Shown here in pieces: positions 17,315 through 27,957 of a DNA stretch of 64,000 bases; the first letter of the stretch is position 1, and each line of letters opens with the position of its first letter. The notes under the pieces were generated by a model, which ran no database searches, had not been told where the DNA came from, and saw only the letters and a program-made list of their open reading frames with translations. The stretch lies in contig NZ_PDUS01000006.1 in the NCBI RefSeq assembly GCF_002723455.1, positions 1 to 64,000 of the forward strand. The letters run 5' to 3'. The position numbers and the translations under genes were made by a program. The stretch comes from Pseudoalteromonas sp. 3D05 (GTDB lineage: Bacteria > Pseudomonadota > Gammaproteobacteria > Enterobacterales > Alteromonadaceae).

Positions 17315-17393
17315 GCCTACCTCCATTATATAACTAAAACAGCAATAGGGGCTTAAGCCCCTATTGCAAAATTACCTTTAAATATGTTCAAAA

Positions 17394-18137
17394 TTAATGA
17401 ACATCTCTCCAGTATTCTTTCTTCAGCATGAATGCCAAGATAAATAGGATAATTAAAAACCCTATTACCTTAATACCTAACGCTTCAGACTCAAGACGTG
17501 TAGGTTCACCTACATACTCAAGAAAGTTAGTTAAGTCACGAGCCGCTTGGTCGTATTCATCCACGCTCATTTCACCAGTACCATCTGTCTCAGTGCCGAC
17601 GACCTTAGTCACTGTGTGACCATTTTCTTCAACTTCTTCGACTATAGGTGTTGGTAAACCTTGCAGTTCTTGTAGAACATGAGGCATACCTACTGATGGG
17701 AATAACGTATTATTCACGCCAAATGGACGAGATTCGTCTTTGTAAAATGATTTTAAGTAAGTATAAATCCAATCACTACCACGAACTCGTGCAACATTAG
17801 TTAAATCAGGTGGTGCTGCGCCAAACCATTTTGCAGCATCTTCTTTAGCCATAGCATTAAGAATGTGGCCACCTACTTTTGAACCATCAAAGATAAGTTG
17901 TTCTTTACCAACCTCTGTTGGAATTCCAATGTCACGAAAAGTACGTTCATAACGTTGATACTGCATTTGGTGACAACCTAGGCAGTAGTTCATGAACAAC
18001 TTTGCGCCACGCTGCAAAGAAGGTTGATCAGATATATCGTTACCCGCTTCCATTAAAGGAACTGACGGGCCTGCCGCCATTGCAGGTAACACGTTTACTG
18101 ATAAAGCGAATAAACCAATAAGTAGTTTTTTCATCAT
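17394..18137 (-). CDS. petC: Cytochrome c1 of the bc1 complex
   Basis: Cytochrome c1 passes electrons from the Rieske centre to soluble or membrane cytochrome c. The 247-residue protein has a signal peptide cut near AMA-AGP. The haem c site is C52-LG-C55-H56, and the distal methionine is expected in the PSVGMPHV region. A C-terminal anchor helix (about 222-240) ends KEYWRDVH. Its ATG overlaps the petB stop by four bases (ATGA), so it is translated with petB. Confidence 0.96.
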   Translation of the reverse strand: MMKKLLIGLFALSVNVLPAMAAGPSVPLMEAGNDISDQPSLQRGAKLFMNYCLGCHQMQYQRYERTFRDIGIPTEVGKEQLIFDGSKVGGHILNAMAKEDAAKWFGAAPPDLTNVARVRGSDWIYTYLKSFYKDESRPFGVNNTLFPSVGMPHVLQELQGLPTPIVEEVEENGHTVTKVVGTETDGTGEMSVDEYDQAARDLTNFLEYVGEPTRLESEALGIKVIGFLIILFILAFMLKKEYWRDVH

Positions 18138-19399
18138 TTCGTTAACCTCTCAGGCAATGGCTTAGTTTTTTCATTCTTACTGTAAACAAATAACAGTACG
18201 AAGAACATAAAGTAAGTCACAGTACAGACTTGCGAAACAATCGTTTTAAAGTCAGTTTGTGGTGTAGCACCAACCCAACCTAGAAGAACGAAAGTAACAA
18301 CAAAACCTGCAATGTTCCATTTGTGGAAACCACAACGGTAACGAACTGAACGAACCGAACCACGGTCAATCCAAGGTAATAATGCTAGTACGACAATTGA
18401 TGCACCCATTGCAGCAACACCCATTAATTTATCAGGGATTGCACGTAAGATTGCATAGAATGGCGTGAAGTACCAAACAGGGAAAATATGCTCTGGTGTT
18501 TTAAGTGGATTAGCAGCTTCAAAGTTTGGCGCTTCTAAGAAGAAGCCGCCCATCGCTGGCATAAAGAACACAACCCAACAGAACAAGATTAAGAAACCAA
18601 CCACGCCCACAATATCTTTAACTGTATAGTAAGGATGGAACGGAATTGCATCAATGATGTCTTTCTTATCAGTATAGTATTCATGGAACTTAAATTTAGG
18701 CTTATCTTCTTCAGCCACAGTTCCTTTCTTGCGTTTGTTATCAATACCATCTGGGTTGTTTGAACCCACTTCATGTAGTGCAACAATGTGTAAGAATACT
18801 AAAATAACAATAACCAATGGCAATGCAATTACATGTAATGCAAAGAAGCGGTTAAGCGTTGCACCAGAAATTACGTAGTCACCACGGATCCACAGTGTTA
18901 AATCGTCACCAATAACCGGAATAGCACCGAATAGTGAGATAATTACCTGTGCACCCCAGAACGACATTTGGCCCCATGGTAATAAATACCCCATGAACGC
19001 TTCAGCCATTAGGGCTAAGAAGATGAACATACCGAATAACCACAGTAATTCACGCGGCTTTTGGTAAGAACCGTAGATCATGCCACGGAACATATGAAGG
19101 TATACAACAATGAAGAATGCTGATGCACCCGTTGAATGTAGATAGCGTAAGAGCCAACCATACTCAACATCACGCATGATGTATTCAATAGAAGCAAACG
19201 CCCCTTCTGCTGAAGGCACGTAGTTCATTGTCAACCAAATCCCAGTTAGGATTTGGTTTACTAGTACTAACATGGCTAGCGAGCCAAAGAAGTACCAGAA
19301 GTTAAAGTTTTTAGGTGCTGGATACTGTGCAATATGCATGTTCCAAACACGTGTCATTGGGATACGGTCGTCTATCCAATCAACAATTTTACCAAACAT
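18134..19399 (-). CDS. petB: Cytochrome b of the bc1 complex
   Basis: This is the 421-residue membrane core of ubiquinol-cytochrome c reductase, which holds both b haems and both quinone sites. The haem-ligand histidines are H88 and H102 in helix B and H189 and H204 in helix D. The PEWY-equivalent block reads FPVWYFTPFY. A hydrophilic, lysine-rich insert (about 217-245) lies between helices. The gene is second in petABC: its ATG shares a base with the petA stop, and its TGA overlaps petC. Confidence 0.97.
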   Translation of the reverse strand: MFGKIVDWIDDRIPMTRVWNMHIAQYPAPKNFNFWYFFGSLAMLVLVNQILTGIWLTMNYVPSAEGAFASIEYIMRDVEYGWLLRYLHSTGASAFFIVVYLHMFRGMIYGSYQKPRELLWLFGMFIFLALMAEAFMGYLLPWGQMSFWGAQVIISLFGAIPVIGDDLTLWIRGDYVISGATLNRFFALHVIALPLVIVILVFLHIVALHEVGSNNPDGIDNKRKKGTVAEEDKPKFKFHEYYTDKKDIIDAIPFHPYYTVKDIVGVVGFLILFCWVVFFMPAMGGFFLEAPNFEAANPLKTPEHIFPVWYFTPFYAILRAIPDKLMGVAAMGASIVVLALLPWIDRGSVRSVRYRCGFHKWNIAGFVVTFVLLGWVGATPQTDFKTIVSQVCTVTYFMFFVLLFVYSKNEKTKPLPERLTK

Positions 19400-19989
19400 T
19401 AGGCCACCCCTTGTTCTTCGCCCACTAAAATAGTGGTCTCATCAAGAAAAGTATATGGTGGAATTTCTAGGTTTAATGGTGCTGGTACCGATTGGAAAAC
19501 ACGGCCAGCCATATCAAATTTAGAACCATGACATGGACAGTAAAAACCGTCTTCAGTCCCTTCCACTTTTTCACCAAAGCCACCTTGTAGGAAGCTAGGT
19601 GAACACCCTAGATGCGTACAAATACCAACAGCGACAAAAATCTCTGGACGTATTGAACGGAAATCATTCGTTGATGATTCTAATTGTTGTGGCTCTTGCG
19701 ATTGCGGATCACGAAGTTGACCTTCGTGAGCTTTCATCTGCTCAAGCATTTTTGGGGTCCGTGATACAACCCATACAGGTTTACCACGCCACTCGACACG
19801 TATTAATTGTCCTGGCTCAAGTTTGCTGATATCTACTTCTACAGGCGCACCCGCAGATTTAGCTCGCTCACTTGGATTCCAAGACGCAATAAAAGGAACA
19901 GCAGCCCCAGCCGCACCAACACCACCAACAACAGAGGTAGCTATGGTTAAAAAGCGACGTCGGCCATTGTCTACAGGCGCATTGCTCAT
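19399..19989 (-). CDS. petA: Rieske iron-sulfur subunit of the bc1 complex
   Basis: The 196-residue protein starts with a Tat-type signal anchor (GRRRFLTIATSVVGG), which stays in the membrane. The 2Fe-2S ligands lie in C124-TH-LG-C129 and C151-PCH154-GS. The conserved glycine-rich Pro loop is not obvious beyond SVPAPLN. It accepts electrons from ubiquinol at cytochrome b. GGAGATAAGTGG precedes the ATG. It is first in petABC, transcribed towards sspAB. Confidence 0.97.
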   Translation of the reverse strand: MSNAPVDNGRRRFLTIATSVVGGVGAAGAAVPFIASWNPSERAKSAGAPVEVDISKLEPGQLIRVEWRGKPVWVVSRTPKMLEQMKAHEGQLRDPQSQEPQQLESSTNDFRSIRPEIFVAVGICTHLGCSPSFLQGGFGEKVEGTEDGFYCPCHGSKFDMAGRVFQSVPAPLNLEIPPYTFLDETTILVGEEQGVA

Positions 19990-20306
19990 CCACTTATCTC
20001 CACTATGATTCCCAACACTTGCTATATTGAGAACATCAGTTACAGCAGGTTAATTTTTCGAAATTTTAAAATAGAAGCGATCATAATTAAAACCCATTAT
20101 TAAAACAAGGTTATTAACAGCCTCATGCTCGAATAATCCTGACTTTATCAAAAACTGATTAAGCTAGCTCGAGCATAGAGCCGTCTCTATGATATAACTT
20201 TTACAAAAACAATATACTGACCAAGATCAACCTCACTAAGAGGAAGCAGATAAACTGCACATGGTGCTGTTGAACTCACTCACATTACTTGCCAGACAAT
20301 TGTAGC

Positions 20307-20335
20307 AAAAAAATCCATCAATTAACTGATGGATT
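20307..20335 (-). terminator. Minus-strand hairpin terminator
   Basis: An AAATCCATCA / TGATGGATTT stem of 10 bp with a 5-nt AT loop is followed on the minus strand by T4. It may end read-through from rpsI before the petABC promoter. Confidence 0.65.
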
Positions 20336-20600
20336 TACACTTATTATGATTATTATTGAACTTTTTTTAAAGTTATACGCAGTAAAGGCCCAAGCAGGTT
20401 AATTATTAGGCGTATATTTAATACTCGTTTGCTGATTACTTGTAAAAAGTGCGAGTTTCTCAAATTTTCAGCAATCCGTTTTAAAGGGATGCATCAAGCT
20501 TTGGGGGGTGTTTTTTTGCTCGTAGGTTTGGTGATACTCAACCCACGCTACGGTATATAGGATAACACTGTGTTTATCGCTAACTTTTTCATCCATAAAC

Positions 20601-20627
20601 AAAAAACCCAGCCGAAGCTGGGTTTTT
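20601..20627 (-). terminator. Terminator of rplM-rpsI
   Basis: An AAAACCCAGC / GCTGGGTTTT stem with a stable CGAA tetraloop (GAAG-flanked) has A/T runs on both sides. It starts 22 bases after the rpsI stop. Confidence 0.88.
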
Positions 20628-20648
20628 GGAATTCTGTAAAACGTAATA

Positions 20649-21038
20649 TTAACGTTTTGAGAACTGTGGACGCTTACGTGCTTTCTTAAGACCCACTTTC
20701 TTACGCTCAACTTTACGCGCATCACGAGTAACGAAACCGGCTTTACGAAGTTGTGGACGTAGTGACTCGTCAAACTCCATAAGTGCACGAGTGATACCGT
20801 GACGGATTGCGCCAGCTTGACCAGTAGTACCACCACCTGCAACAGTGATGTGTAAGTCAAACTTTTCAGTCATATCTACAAGCTCAAGAGCTTGACGAAC
20901 AACCATACGTGCTGTTTCGCGACCAAAGTACTCTTCTAAAGAGCGCTTGTTGATTACGATGTTACCAGTGCCTGGGCGTAAGAATACGCGAGCACTTGAA
21001 CTTTTACGACGACCTGTACCGTAGTATTGATTTGCCAT
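20649..21038 (-). CDS. rpsI: 30S ribosomal protein S9
   Basis: The 129-residue protein matches S9 over its full length. It has the N-terminal [15 protein letters not shown], the central [14 protein letters not shown] motif, and the basic C-terminal tail ending QFSKR, which reaches the P-site tRNA. It follows rplM with an 11-base gap, the usual pair. Confidence 0.98.
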   Translation of the reverse strand: MANQYYGTGRRKSSSARVFLRPGTGNIVINKRSLEEYFGRETARMVVRQALELVDMTEKFDLHITVAGGGTTGQAGAIRHGITRALMEFDESLRPQLRKAGFVTRDARKVERKKVGLKKARKRPQFSKR

Positions 21039-21049
21039 GATAGTGCTCC

Positions 21050-21478
21050 TTAAATGTCTAGAACCTGAGGCTGTTGTGCAGCATGGTTGTGCTCAGTACC
21101 CGCGTAAACTTTAAGTTTACGGTACATAGCGCGGCCTAAAGGACCACGTGGCAACATGCCTTTAACAGCTTTTTCGATGATCATTTCAGGCTTTGCAGCT
21201 TGAAGTTTATCAAAAGTAGTAGACTTAAGACCACCTGGGAAACCAGAGTGAGCGTAGTAAACTTTATCTTTGAATTTGTTACCAGTTACAGTAACTTTCT
21301 CCGCGTTGATAACGATGATGTAATCACCAGTATCTACGTGTGGAGTATATTCAGCTTTGTGCTTACCGCGTAGGCGATGAGCGATTTCAGTAGCGATGCG
21401 ACCTAAAGTTTTACCTTCAGCGTCAACTACGTACCAGTCACGTTTTACTGTTTCTGGCTTAGCAACAAACGTTTTCAT
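21050..21478 (-). CDS. rplM: 50S ribosomal protein L13
   Basis: The 142-residue protein is full-length L13 ([49 protein letters not shown]). L13 is an early-assembly protein. It leads the rplM-rpsI operon. The 158-base leader between the likely promoter and the ATG is long enough for the autoregulatory structure known for L13 operons; I did not fold it. Confidence 0.98.
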   Translation of the reverse strand: MKTFVAKPETVKRDWYVVDAEGKTLGRIATEIAHRLRGKHKAEYTPHVDTGDYIIVINAEKVTVTGNKFKDKVYYAHSGFPGGLKSTTFDKLQAAKPEMIIEKAVKGMLPRGPLGRAMYRKLKVYAGTEHNHAAQQPQVLDI

Positions 21479-21635
21479 TTATAAAAATCCAATGTTTTTC
21501 AATTAAAACCACAGGTAATTATTATTAATTACCGCTCTAAATGTTTGCTCCAACCCCTTCGAGTTTAAGACTTTTGCGCCATTCAAAAGAGGCTAAGCTA
21601 ATGAAGGCAATAGAACGCAACGTGGCAGACGCGGG

Positions 21636-21644
21636 AGTATACCA
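21636..21644 (-). promoter_or_regulatory. Extended -10 promoter of rplM-rpsI
   Basis: On the minus strand TGG-TATACT forms an extended -10 element about 160 bases before rplM. No good -35 box is seen 16-18 bases upstream. The leader between it and the ATG would be untranslated. Confidence 0.4.
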
Positions 21645-21709
21645 GCACTTGAACCACATTGCTACCTGGTGCTTGTTTTTTCCGCAAGAAATTTAAGTGC
21701 TCTGTTTAA

Positions 21710-22798
21710 TTAAGCTAAATGCTCTCTTGCAAGATATTCCAGTGACTGCATTTCTTGTAATCGACTAATACAACGTTTGAACTCAAAGTTTAGGTTCCCT
21801 TGAGTGTAAAGTTCAGTGATTGGTTTTTCAGCAGAGATGATTAATGTCACATTACGCTCATAAAACTCATCCACTAATGCAATAAAGCGGCGCGCAGCAT
21901 CGTCGTTAGTTTGTCCAAGCTGTTTTACGTTTGATAAGATAACCGTGTTATACAAACGGCTTATTTCCATATAGTCCACTTGGCTACGGGCCGTTTCACA
22001 TAGTTCAGGGAAATCAAACATGACGATACAATCCGATACTTTACGCGTTTTGATCATCCGCCCTTCAATTTCTATCGCTGTATCCAAGGTGCCAGGCTCT
22101 GGCGATAACTTATCAAAATATTCAAACAAGTTTTTATCAGCCTGTGCATCTAGTGGGCTGTGAAAAATTTCAGCTTGCTCAAGTGTCCGTAAGCGATAAT
22201 CAATACCCGAATCAACATTAACAATTTCAGTATTTTCATTAACCAATGCAATTGCAGGTAAAAAACGTGCACGCTGAAGCCCATTGCGATAAAGCTCATC
22301 AGGCACGATATTAGAAGTAGCTACTAAAACAATACCACGTTCAAATAACGCCTCCATTAAACCACCTAACAACATAGCATCCGTGATGTCTTGCACAAAA
22401 AATTCGTCAAAACAGATAATATCCGTTTCAGCCTTAAATATGTCTGCAACGATTTCTAATGGATTCGACTTATTATTTAACTTTTTTAGCTCATCATGAA
22501 CGCGGTGCATAAAACGATGAAAGTGCACACGCATTTTTCGTTTACCCGGCAAGGCTTCATAAAAAGTATCAACTAAATAGGTTTTACCACGCCCGACACC
22601 TCCCCAAAAATACAGTCCTTTTATTGGTGGCGTGCTATCTTTATTAAAGAGCTTTGCAAACCAGTTTTTTTCAGCTGGCTTTGCTGTCGTTAAATCATCG
22701 TATAGCCGCTGTAAATGACGCACTGCATTTTCTTGCGCAGCATCATGTACAAAATCGTCACGCTGTAAATCTTGTTGGTACTTTTGCCAAGGTGTCAT
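21710..22798 (-). CDS. zapE: ZapE, cell-division ATPase (AFG1-like)
   Basis: ZapE is a P-loop ATPase that affects FtsZ-ring stability. The 362-residue protein carries Walker A G66-GVGRGK-T73 and Walker B (IICFDEFFVQD), followed by an AAA+ sensor region (VLVATSNIVPDELY). Divergent zapG-degQ-degS on the other strand reproduces the E. coli order, which supports the identity. Confidence 0.95.
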   Translation of the reverse strand: MTPWQKYQQDLQRDDFVHDAAQENAVRHLQRLYDDLTTAKPAEKNWFAKLFNKDSTPPIKGLYFWGGVGRGKTYLVDTFYEALPGKRKMRVHFHRFMHRVHDELKKLNNKSNPLEIVADIFKAETDIICFDEFFVQDITDAMLLGGLMEALFERGIVLVATSNIVPDELYRNGLQRARFLPAIALVNENTEIVNVDSGIDYRLRTLEQAEIFHSPLDAQADKNLFEYFDKLSPEPGTLDTAIEIEGRMIKTRKVSDCIVMFDFPELCETARSQVDYMEISRLYNTVILSNVKQLGQTNDDAARRFIALVDEFYERNVTLIISAEKPITELYTQGNLNFEFKRCISRLQEMQSLEYLAREHLA

Positions 22799-22979
22799 AG
22801 GTAGTTACAATAAAAGACGGTTTAATTTACGCAACATATTAACACGCATCGTAACTCGGGGTATATTAGTCATAGTAAGATTTATGTAACCTGACATCAG
22901 GTTATCAAAGCACGTATTGAGTTATCCATCGTGCGAACTATTATTGGTTATTTTTGCATTTCCCAAAGGGGTGGATTTT

Positions 22980-23423
22980 ATGGGTACAATTACTTGGATT
23001 GGTATTACCGTTATCGTTGCAGTAGCAGCTTTTTTTCTTGGTGCGTTTGTTACAAAAAAACAATTTAAGCAAGACGAGCTTGAACAACAAGCTGAACAAG
23101 CGAAGCACGCTTTGGAGCAATATAGACAAGATGTTGCCGACCATTTAGCCAGCACTGGCAAATTAGTTAATCGAATGAAAGACAACTACGATCAATTGCT
23201 TAACCACGTTGATGAAACCAATAAGCTGTTATTAAATGATAAAAAGCAGCACCCTGCTGAACCATTTTTCTCAAAAGAAACCACAGAACAGCTACAGCGC
23301 TCCTTAAAAGAGCGCCAAAGCGACCGTTCATCTGCTAATGCTCAACCCGCTGATTATGTCTCGGGTGAATCTGGTTTATTTGCTGGTGAAAACAAAGTTT
23401 CAGAACAATCAAAAGCATCTTGA
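22980..23423 (+). CDS. zapG: ZapG/YhcB, DUF1043 envelope protein
   Basis: The 147-residue protein has one N-terminal membrane helix (about 4-24) and then a long charged coiled coil (KKQFKQDELEQQAEQAKHAL...). It is the DUF1043/YhcB family, linked to coordination of division and envelope growth. The ATG at 22980 was chosen because AAGGGG lies 7-12 bases upstream. A longer in-frame extension from 22917 has no such support. It is divergent from zapE. Confidence 0.92.
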   Translation: MGTITWIGITVIVAVAAFFLGAFVTKKQFKQDELEQQAEQAKHALEQYRQDVADHLASTGKLVNRMKDNYDQLLNHVDETNKLLLNDKKQHPAEPFFSKETTEQLQRSLKERQSDRSSANAQPADYVSGESGLFAGENKVSEQSKAS

Positions 23424-23488
23424 GGAACTTTTTTTTGACCCCATAGTCTTTAGATATAACAGCTTTATATAATATCTATACCTTAATG

Positions 23489-23511
23489 AGGCTGCTATTT
23501 GCAGCCTTTTT
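23489..23511 (+). terminator. Terminator after zapG
   Basis: An AGGCTGC / GCAGCCT stem with loop TATTT and a T5 run on the plus strand, 65 bases after the zapG stop. Confidence 0.85.
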
Positions 23512-23544
23512 AGTTTTTGCTTTTCCTGTGATGTGGAGTAAACC

Positions 23545-24903
23545 TTGACTATGAAAATGAAATTATCGTTAATCAGCTCAGCTGTCCTATCTGCGAGCCT
23601 ACTATTAACCCCTGCAGTTTCAACGGCCAAAATGCCAATTGCAGTAAATGGTCAACAATTACCAACTTTAGCCCCAATGCTAGAACAAATCACCCCTGGA
23701 GTTGTGAGTATTCAAGTATCAGGGTCTAAAGAAGTACGCAGACGCGCCGATCCCCTTGACTTCTTTTTTGGCAATCCTCAGCCACGCAGCCAAAAACGTG
23801 AATTTAGTGGATTAGGATCAGGCGTTATTATTGATGCCGATGAGGGCTATGTAGTAACCAATAATCACGTGGTACAAGATGCTGAAAAAATGCTTGTTAC
23901 ACTTGAGGATGGCCGTGAATACGAAGCTAAACGGATCGGCAGTGATAAAGAATCCGACATTGCCTTATTACAAATCGATGCGGATGACTTGGTCGAAATT
24001 AAACTTGCTAATTCAGATCAATTGCGTGTTGGTGATTTTGCGGTCGCAATCGGAAATCCATTTGGCTTAAGCCACACAGTGACATCAGGTATTGTTAGTG
24101 CACTTGGCCGCAGCGGCTTAAATATTGAAGGTTATGAAGATTTCATTCAAACAGATGCTGCAATCAATCAAGGTAATTCCGGTGGCGCACTTGTTAACTT
24201 AAATGGCGAACTAATTGGTATCAATACCGCCATATTGGGCGCATCGGGTGGTAATGTAGGCATTGGTTTTGCTATTCCTTCTAATATGATGAAAAACCTG
24301 GTTGATCAAATAATTGAACATGGTGAAACCCGAAGAGGATCTTTAGGTATCTCTGGACGCCCACTGGATGCTGGTCTTGCTAAAGCACAGAAACTCGATG
24401 TTAAGCAAGGGGCCTATGTCATGCAAGTAATGGATGATTCTGCAGCTAGTAAAGCAGGTATTAAAGCAGGTGATGTAATTACTAGCGTTGATGGCACTGA
24501 AATCAGCGGATTCCTTGAACTGCGCAGTAAGATTGCTACGCTAGGCGAAGGAAAAAAAGTGAAACTGGGGATTTATCGTGACGGTAAAGTAAAAACAGTG
24601 AGCGTCACTCTTGATGGTGCTTCTGGTCAAAGCGCTTCAGGTGATGAATTACATCCGGCATTCCAAGGTGCAACACTCAAATCAACCCAGCGAAATGGCG
24701 CAAAAGGTGTTGAGCTTGAATCTGTCGATCCTCGTTCTCCTGCTGCACGTGTTGGCTTAGAAGAAGGTGACATTATTATGCAGGTTAACCGTCAACGCGT
24801 AGAAAATATCAGAGAAATGAATAAAATCATCGAAAACACAAGAGGTAATATCGTTCTTGGCGTTCAAAGAGGCCGTGAATCTGTGTTTGTATTGATTCAA
24901 TAG
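23545..24903 (+). CDS. degQ: DegQ, periplasmic HtrA-type serine protease
   Basis: DegQ degrades and chaperones misfolded periplasmic proteins. The 452-residue protein has a signal peptide (cut near STA-KMP), a trypsin-like domain with triad H108 (NNHVV), D138 (SDIALL) and S212 (GNSGGAL), then two PDZ domains (about 280-360 and 380-450). Two PDZ domains plus the position before degS favour DegQ over DegP. TTG at 23545 is favoured by a GGAG six bases upstream. ATG at 23551 would lose two residues. It has its own terminator. Confidence 0.95.
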   Translation: MTMKMKLSLISSAVLSASLLLTPAVSTAKMPIAVNGQQLPTLAPMLEQITPGVVSIQVSGSKEVRRRADPLDFFFGNPQPRSQKREFSGLGSGVIIDADEGYVVTNNHVVQDAEKMLVTLEDGREYEAKRIGSDKESDIALLQIDADDLVEIKLANSDQLRVGDFAVAIGNPFGLSHTVTSGIVSALGRSGLNIEGYEDFIQTDAAINQGNSGGALVNLNGELIGINTAILGASGGNVGIGFAIPSNMMKNLVDQIIEHGETRRGSLGISGRPLDAGLAKAQKLDVKQGAYVMQVMDDSAASKAGIKAGDVITSVDGTEISGFLELRSKIATLGEGKKVKLGIYRDGKVKTVSVTLDGASGQSASGDELHPAFQGATLKSTQRNGAKGVELESVDPRSPAARVGLEEGDIIMQVNRQRVENIREMNKIIENTRGNIVLGVQRGRESVFVLIQ

Positions 24904-24933
24904 TATAAATATCGATTAAATAATAAAATTTAT

Positions 24934-24966
24934 AACAGCGGCACTTGCCGCTGTTATTTTTTTTGT
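24934..24966 (+). terminator. Terminator between degQ and degS
   Basis: An AACAGCGGC / GCCGCTGTT perfect 9-bp stem with a 4-nt loop, then TA and a T8 run. It separates degQ and degS transcripts, although degS starts only 15 bases later. Confidence 0.9.
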
Positions 24967-24981
24967 GCCAAAATAACAGGA

Positions 24982-26088
24982 TTGCCCTCTAATAATAAGA
25001 ATACCGTGCTAAGATTTTTTAAATTTGTACTTCCCCCTCTATTTGCTGGCCTCGGTATCGCTTTCTTAGTGGTATTCTTTAGCCCTAATATGCGAGCGGC
25101 TCTTTTACCAAATGTTGCCCTGCCCAGCGCTATAACAAGTCAGCACCTGAGCTTTTCTGATGCAGTAGAGAGAGCTGGGCCATCCGTTGTCACCATTTTC
25201 TCTGAGAGTATTTCTAGCCAACCTCGATATAAACGCCAAAACACAGTTCAAGAACTCGGATCAGGCGTTATCATGTCCAGTGATGGTTATATATTAACTA
25301 ACTATCACGTGATTAATAATGCAGACCAAATAATGGTGATCCTCACTGATGGCCGTCGCTTTTTTGATGTACAACTCATCGGCTTTGATACCATAACAGA
25401 CTTGGCGTTATTAAAAATTAATGCCGAACACCTACCTGTGATTCCAGTGAATAATAACTTTAACCCACGTGTGGGAGATGTAGTACTTGCGATAGGAAAT
25501 CCACTTAATTTAGGGCAAACAATTACTCAAGGAATAATCAGCGCAACAGGCAAACAAAAAATCACTGACAGCCCATTCAATAGCCTATTACAAATGGATG
25601 CTGCCATAAATGTAGGAAACTCAGGCGGCGCGTTAGTCAACTCTAAAGGTGACTTGGTGGGGATAACATCGGCACAGTTCAAAACGCGTGAAAATTTGGA
25701 CATTCAAGGTATTTTCTTCGCTGTGCCCTATTCTTTAGCAAAAGAAGTGATGGATAAGTTAATTCGACACGGCCGTGTTGTAAGAGGTTATTTGGGCTTC
25801 ACAGGCACTGCTGTTGATAATACAGGTAAAGAAGTCAGCGATAATTATACCCCTGTTGCAGGGCTTCGTATTACAAGCTTAGATCCGTTCGGCCCTGCAT
25901 GGCAGGCTGGTATAAAAGAGCAGGATATAATCGTTAAGATAGCAGGGAAAGATGTTAGTAACCCGCAACGTACGCTGACGTTAATAGGAAATTCGGAACC
26001 TGGAAATGAGATTGAGTTTCAGCTTTATCGAAGTGGGGAGATTTTAAAAGTGATGGTCAAAGTGGCCGAACTTGAAACAGAATTATAG
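24982..26088 (+). CDS. degS: DegS, envelope-stress site-1 protease
   Basis: DegS senses unfolded porin C-termini and cleaves the anti-sigma factor RseA to free sigma-E. The 368-residue protein has one N-terminal membrane anchor (about 14-34) instead of a cleavable signal. Its triad is H109 (NYHVI), D140 (TDLALL) and S214 (GNSGGAL), and it has a single PDZ domain (about 275-360). The anchor plus one PDZ distinguishes it from DegQ. No ATG lies before the anchor. TTG at 24982 or GTG at 25006 must be the start, and neither has a clear ribosome site. Confidence 0.93.
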   Translation: MPSNNKNTVLRFFKFVLPPLFAGLGIAFLVVFFSPNMRAALLPNVALPSAITSQHLSFSDAVERAGPSVVTIFSESISSQPRYKRQNTVQELGSGVIMSSDGYILTNYHVINNADQIMVILTDGRRFFDVQLIGFDTITDLALLKINAEHLPVIPVNNNFNPRVGDVVLAIGNPLNLGQTITQGIISATGKQKITDSPFNSLLQMDAAINVGNSGGALVNSKGDLVGITSAQFKTRENLDIQGIFFAVPYSLAKEVMDKLIRHGRVVRGYLGFTGTAVDNTGKEVSDNYTPVAGLRITSLDPFGPAWQAGIKEQDIIVKIAGKDVSNPQRTLTLIGNSEPGNEIEFQLYRSGEILKVMVKVAELETEL

Positions 26089-26096
26089 AACCCAGG

Positions 26097-26127
26097 GCCT
26101 AGAAGCTAGGACCTAGGTTCTAGGCTT

Positions 26128-26129
<2 letters not shown>
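26097..26129 (+). terminator. CTAG-rich palindromic hairpin after degS
   Basis: Arms GCCTAGAA / TTCTAGGC enclose a nested TAGG-A-CCTA, giving an almost perfect 29-bp palindrome, followed by TTTTA. It lies between convergent degS and murA and probably ends degS. Its CTAG words recur at 43925-43972. Confidence 0.6.
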
Positions 26130-27396
<1,267 letters not shown>

Positions 27397-27400
27397 TTAA

Positions 27401-27658
27401 CTATTGCGGTAAGATAAATTTTTGTTCACGCTTCCACTCTGTCGGTGTAAATGCACGAATAGACACAGCGTGGATTGTTCCGTCAGAAATAGTATTCATC
27501 AATGGGCCGTACACTAACTGTTGTTTTTTAACACGGCTTAAGCCATCAAAACACTCACCCACAGCAACCACTTCATAATGGCTACCGTTGGCTTTTACAT
27601 GTACTTCTGTTAATTGTAATTCGTCGCGTAATAATGTTTCGACTTCGCTTGTTTGCAT
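27401..27658 (-). CDS. ibaG: IbaG, BolA-family protein
   Basis: The product is about 85 residues, a BolA/IbaG fold with the loop [26 protein letters not shown] and conserved H and C residues that can bind an Fe-S cluster with monothiol glutaredoxins. Position between mlaB and murA is that of E. coli ibaG (yrbA). The ATG at 27658 was chosen (GTGAG just upstream). A GTG nine bases earlier overlaps the mlaB stop. Confidence 0.93.
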   Translation of the reverse strand: MQTSEVETLLRDELQLTEVHVKANGSHYEVVAVGECFDGLSRVKKQQLVYGPLMNTISDGTIHAVSIRAFTPTEWKREQKFILPQ

Positions 27659-27663
27659 AACTC

Positions 27664-27957
27664 TCACTCAAATAAGGTTGTAACCTGTCCCAACTGCATT
27701 AAATTTTGCAGTTGCTCAGGAATATTTTGCAATTCAAGGCGAATGCCTTGTTGCTTTAATTCTGCGAAAGAGTGAATTAACCAAGCTAAGCCCGCCGTGT
27801 CAACCCTAGACACCTCAGAAAGGTCAAAATACCAGGTTTTATGGTTACTTTGTGGGTTTTTATTAAGAAGCCGTTCAGTTGCGATTGAGTTTCGCGTCAG
27901 CTCGCCACTGATACGAAACTCATGATCGGTTACTTGAGTAACACTGACTTTACTCAT
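27664..27957 (-). CDS. mlaB: MlaB, STAS-domain subunit of the Mla transporter
   Basis: The 97-residue protein is a single STAS domain ([24 protein letters not shown]). MlaB binds the MlaF ATPase and stabilises the inner-membrane MlaFEDB complex. The conserved Thr of the DTAGL segment is present. The ATG at 27957 overlaps the end of mlaC by 8 bases, indicating coupled translation. Confidence 0.95.
   Translation of the reverse strand: MSKVSVTQVTDHEFRISGELTRNSIATERLLNKNPQSNHKTWYFDLSEVSRVDTAGLAWLIHSFAELKQQGIRLELQNIPEQLQNLMQLGQVTTLFE

Larger units (their letters stand above)
19990..20648. other. Long intergenic region between rpsI and petA
   Basis: About 660 bp with two hairpin terminators (listed separately) near 20307 and 20601, and presumably the petA promoter in 19990-20300. 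Between 20336 and 20600 I find no gene. A GGGGGG followed by a T7 run at about 20502-20518 is notable only as low complexity. A plus-minus frame running out of rpsI here is a shadow. Confidence 0.4.

Noticed and set aside
20468-20860. Minus-strand frame running through rpsI
   Set aside because: Alternative frame of S9 with no independent support.
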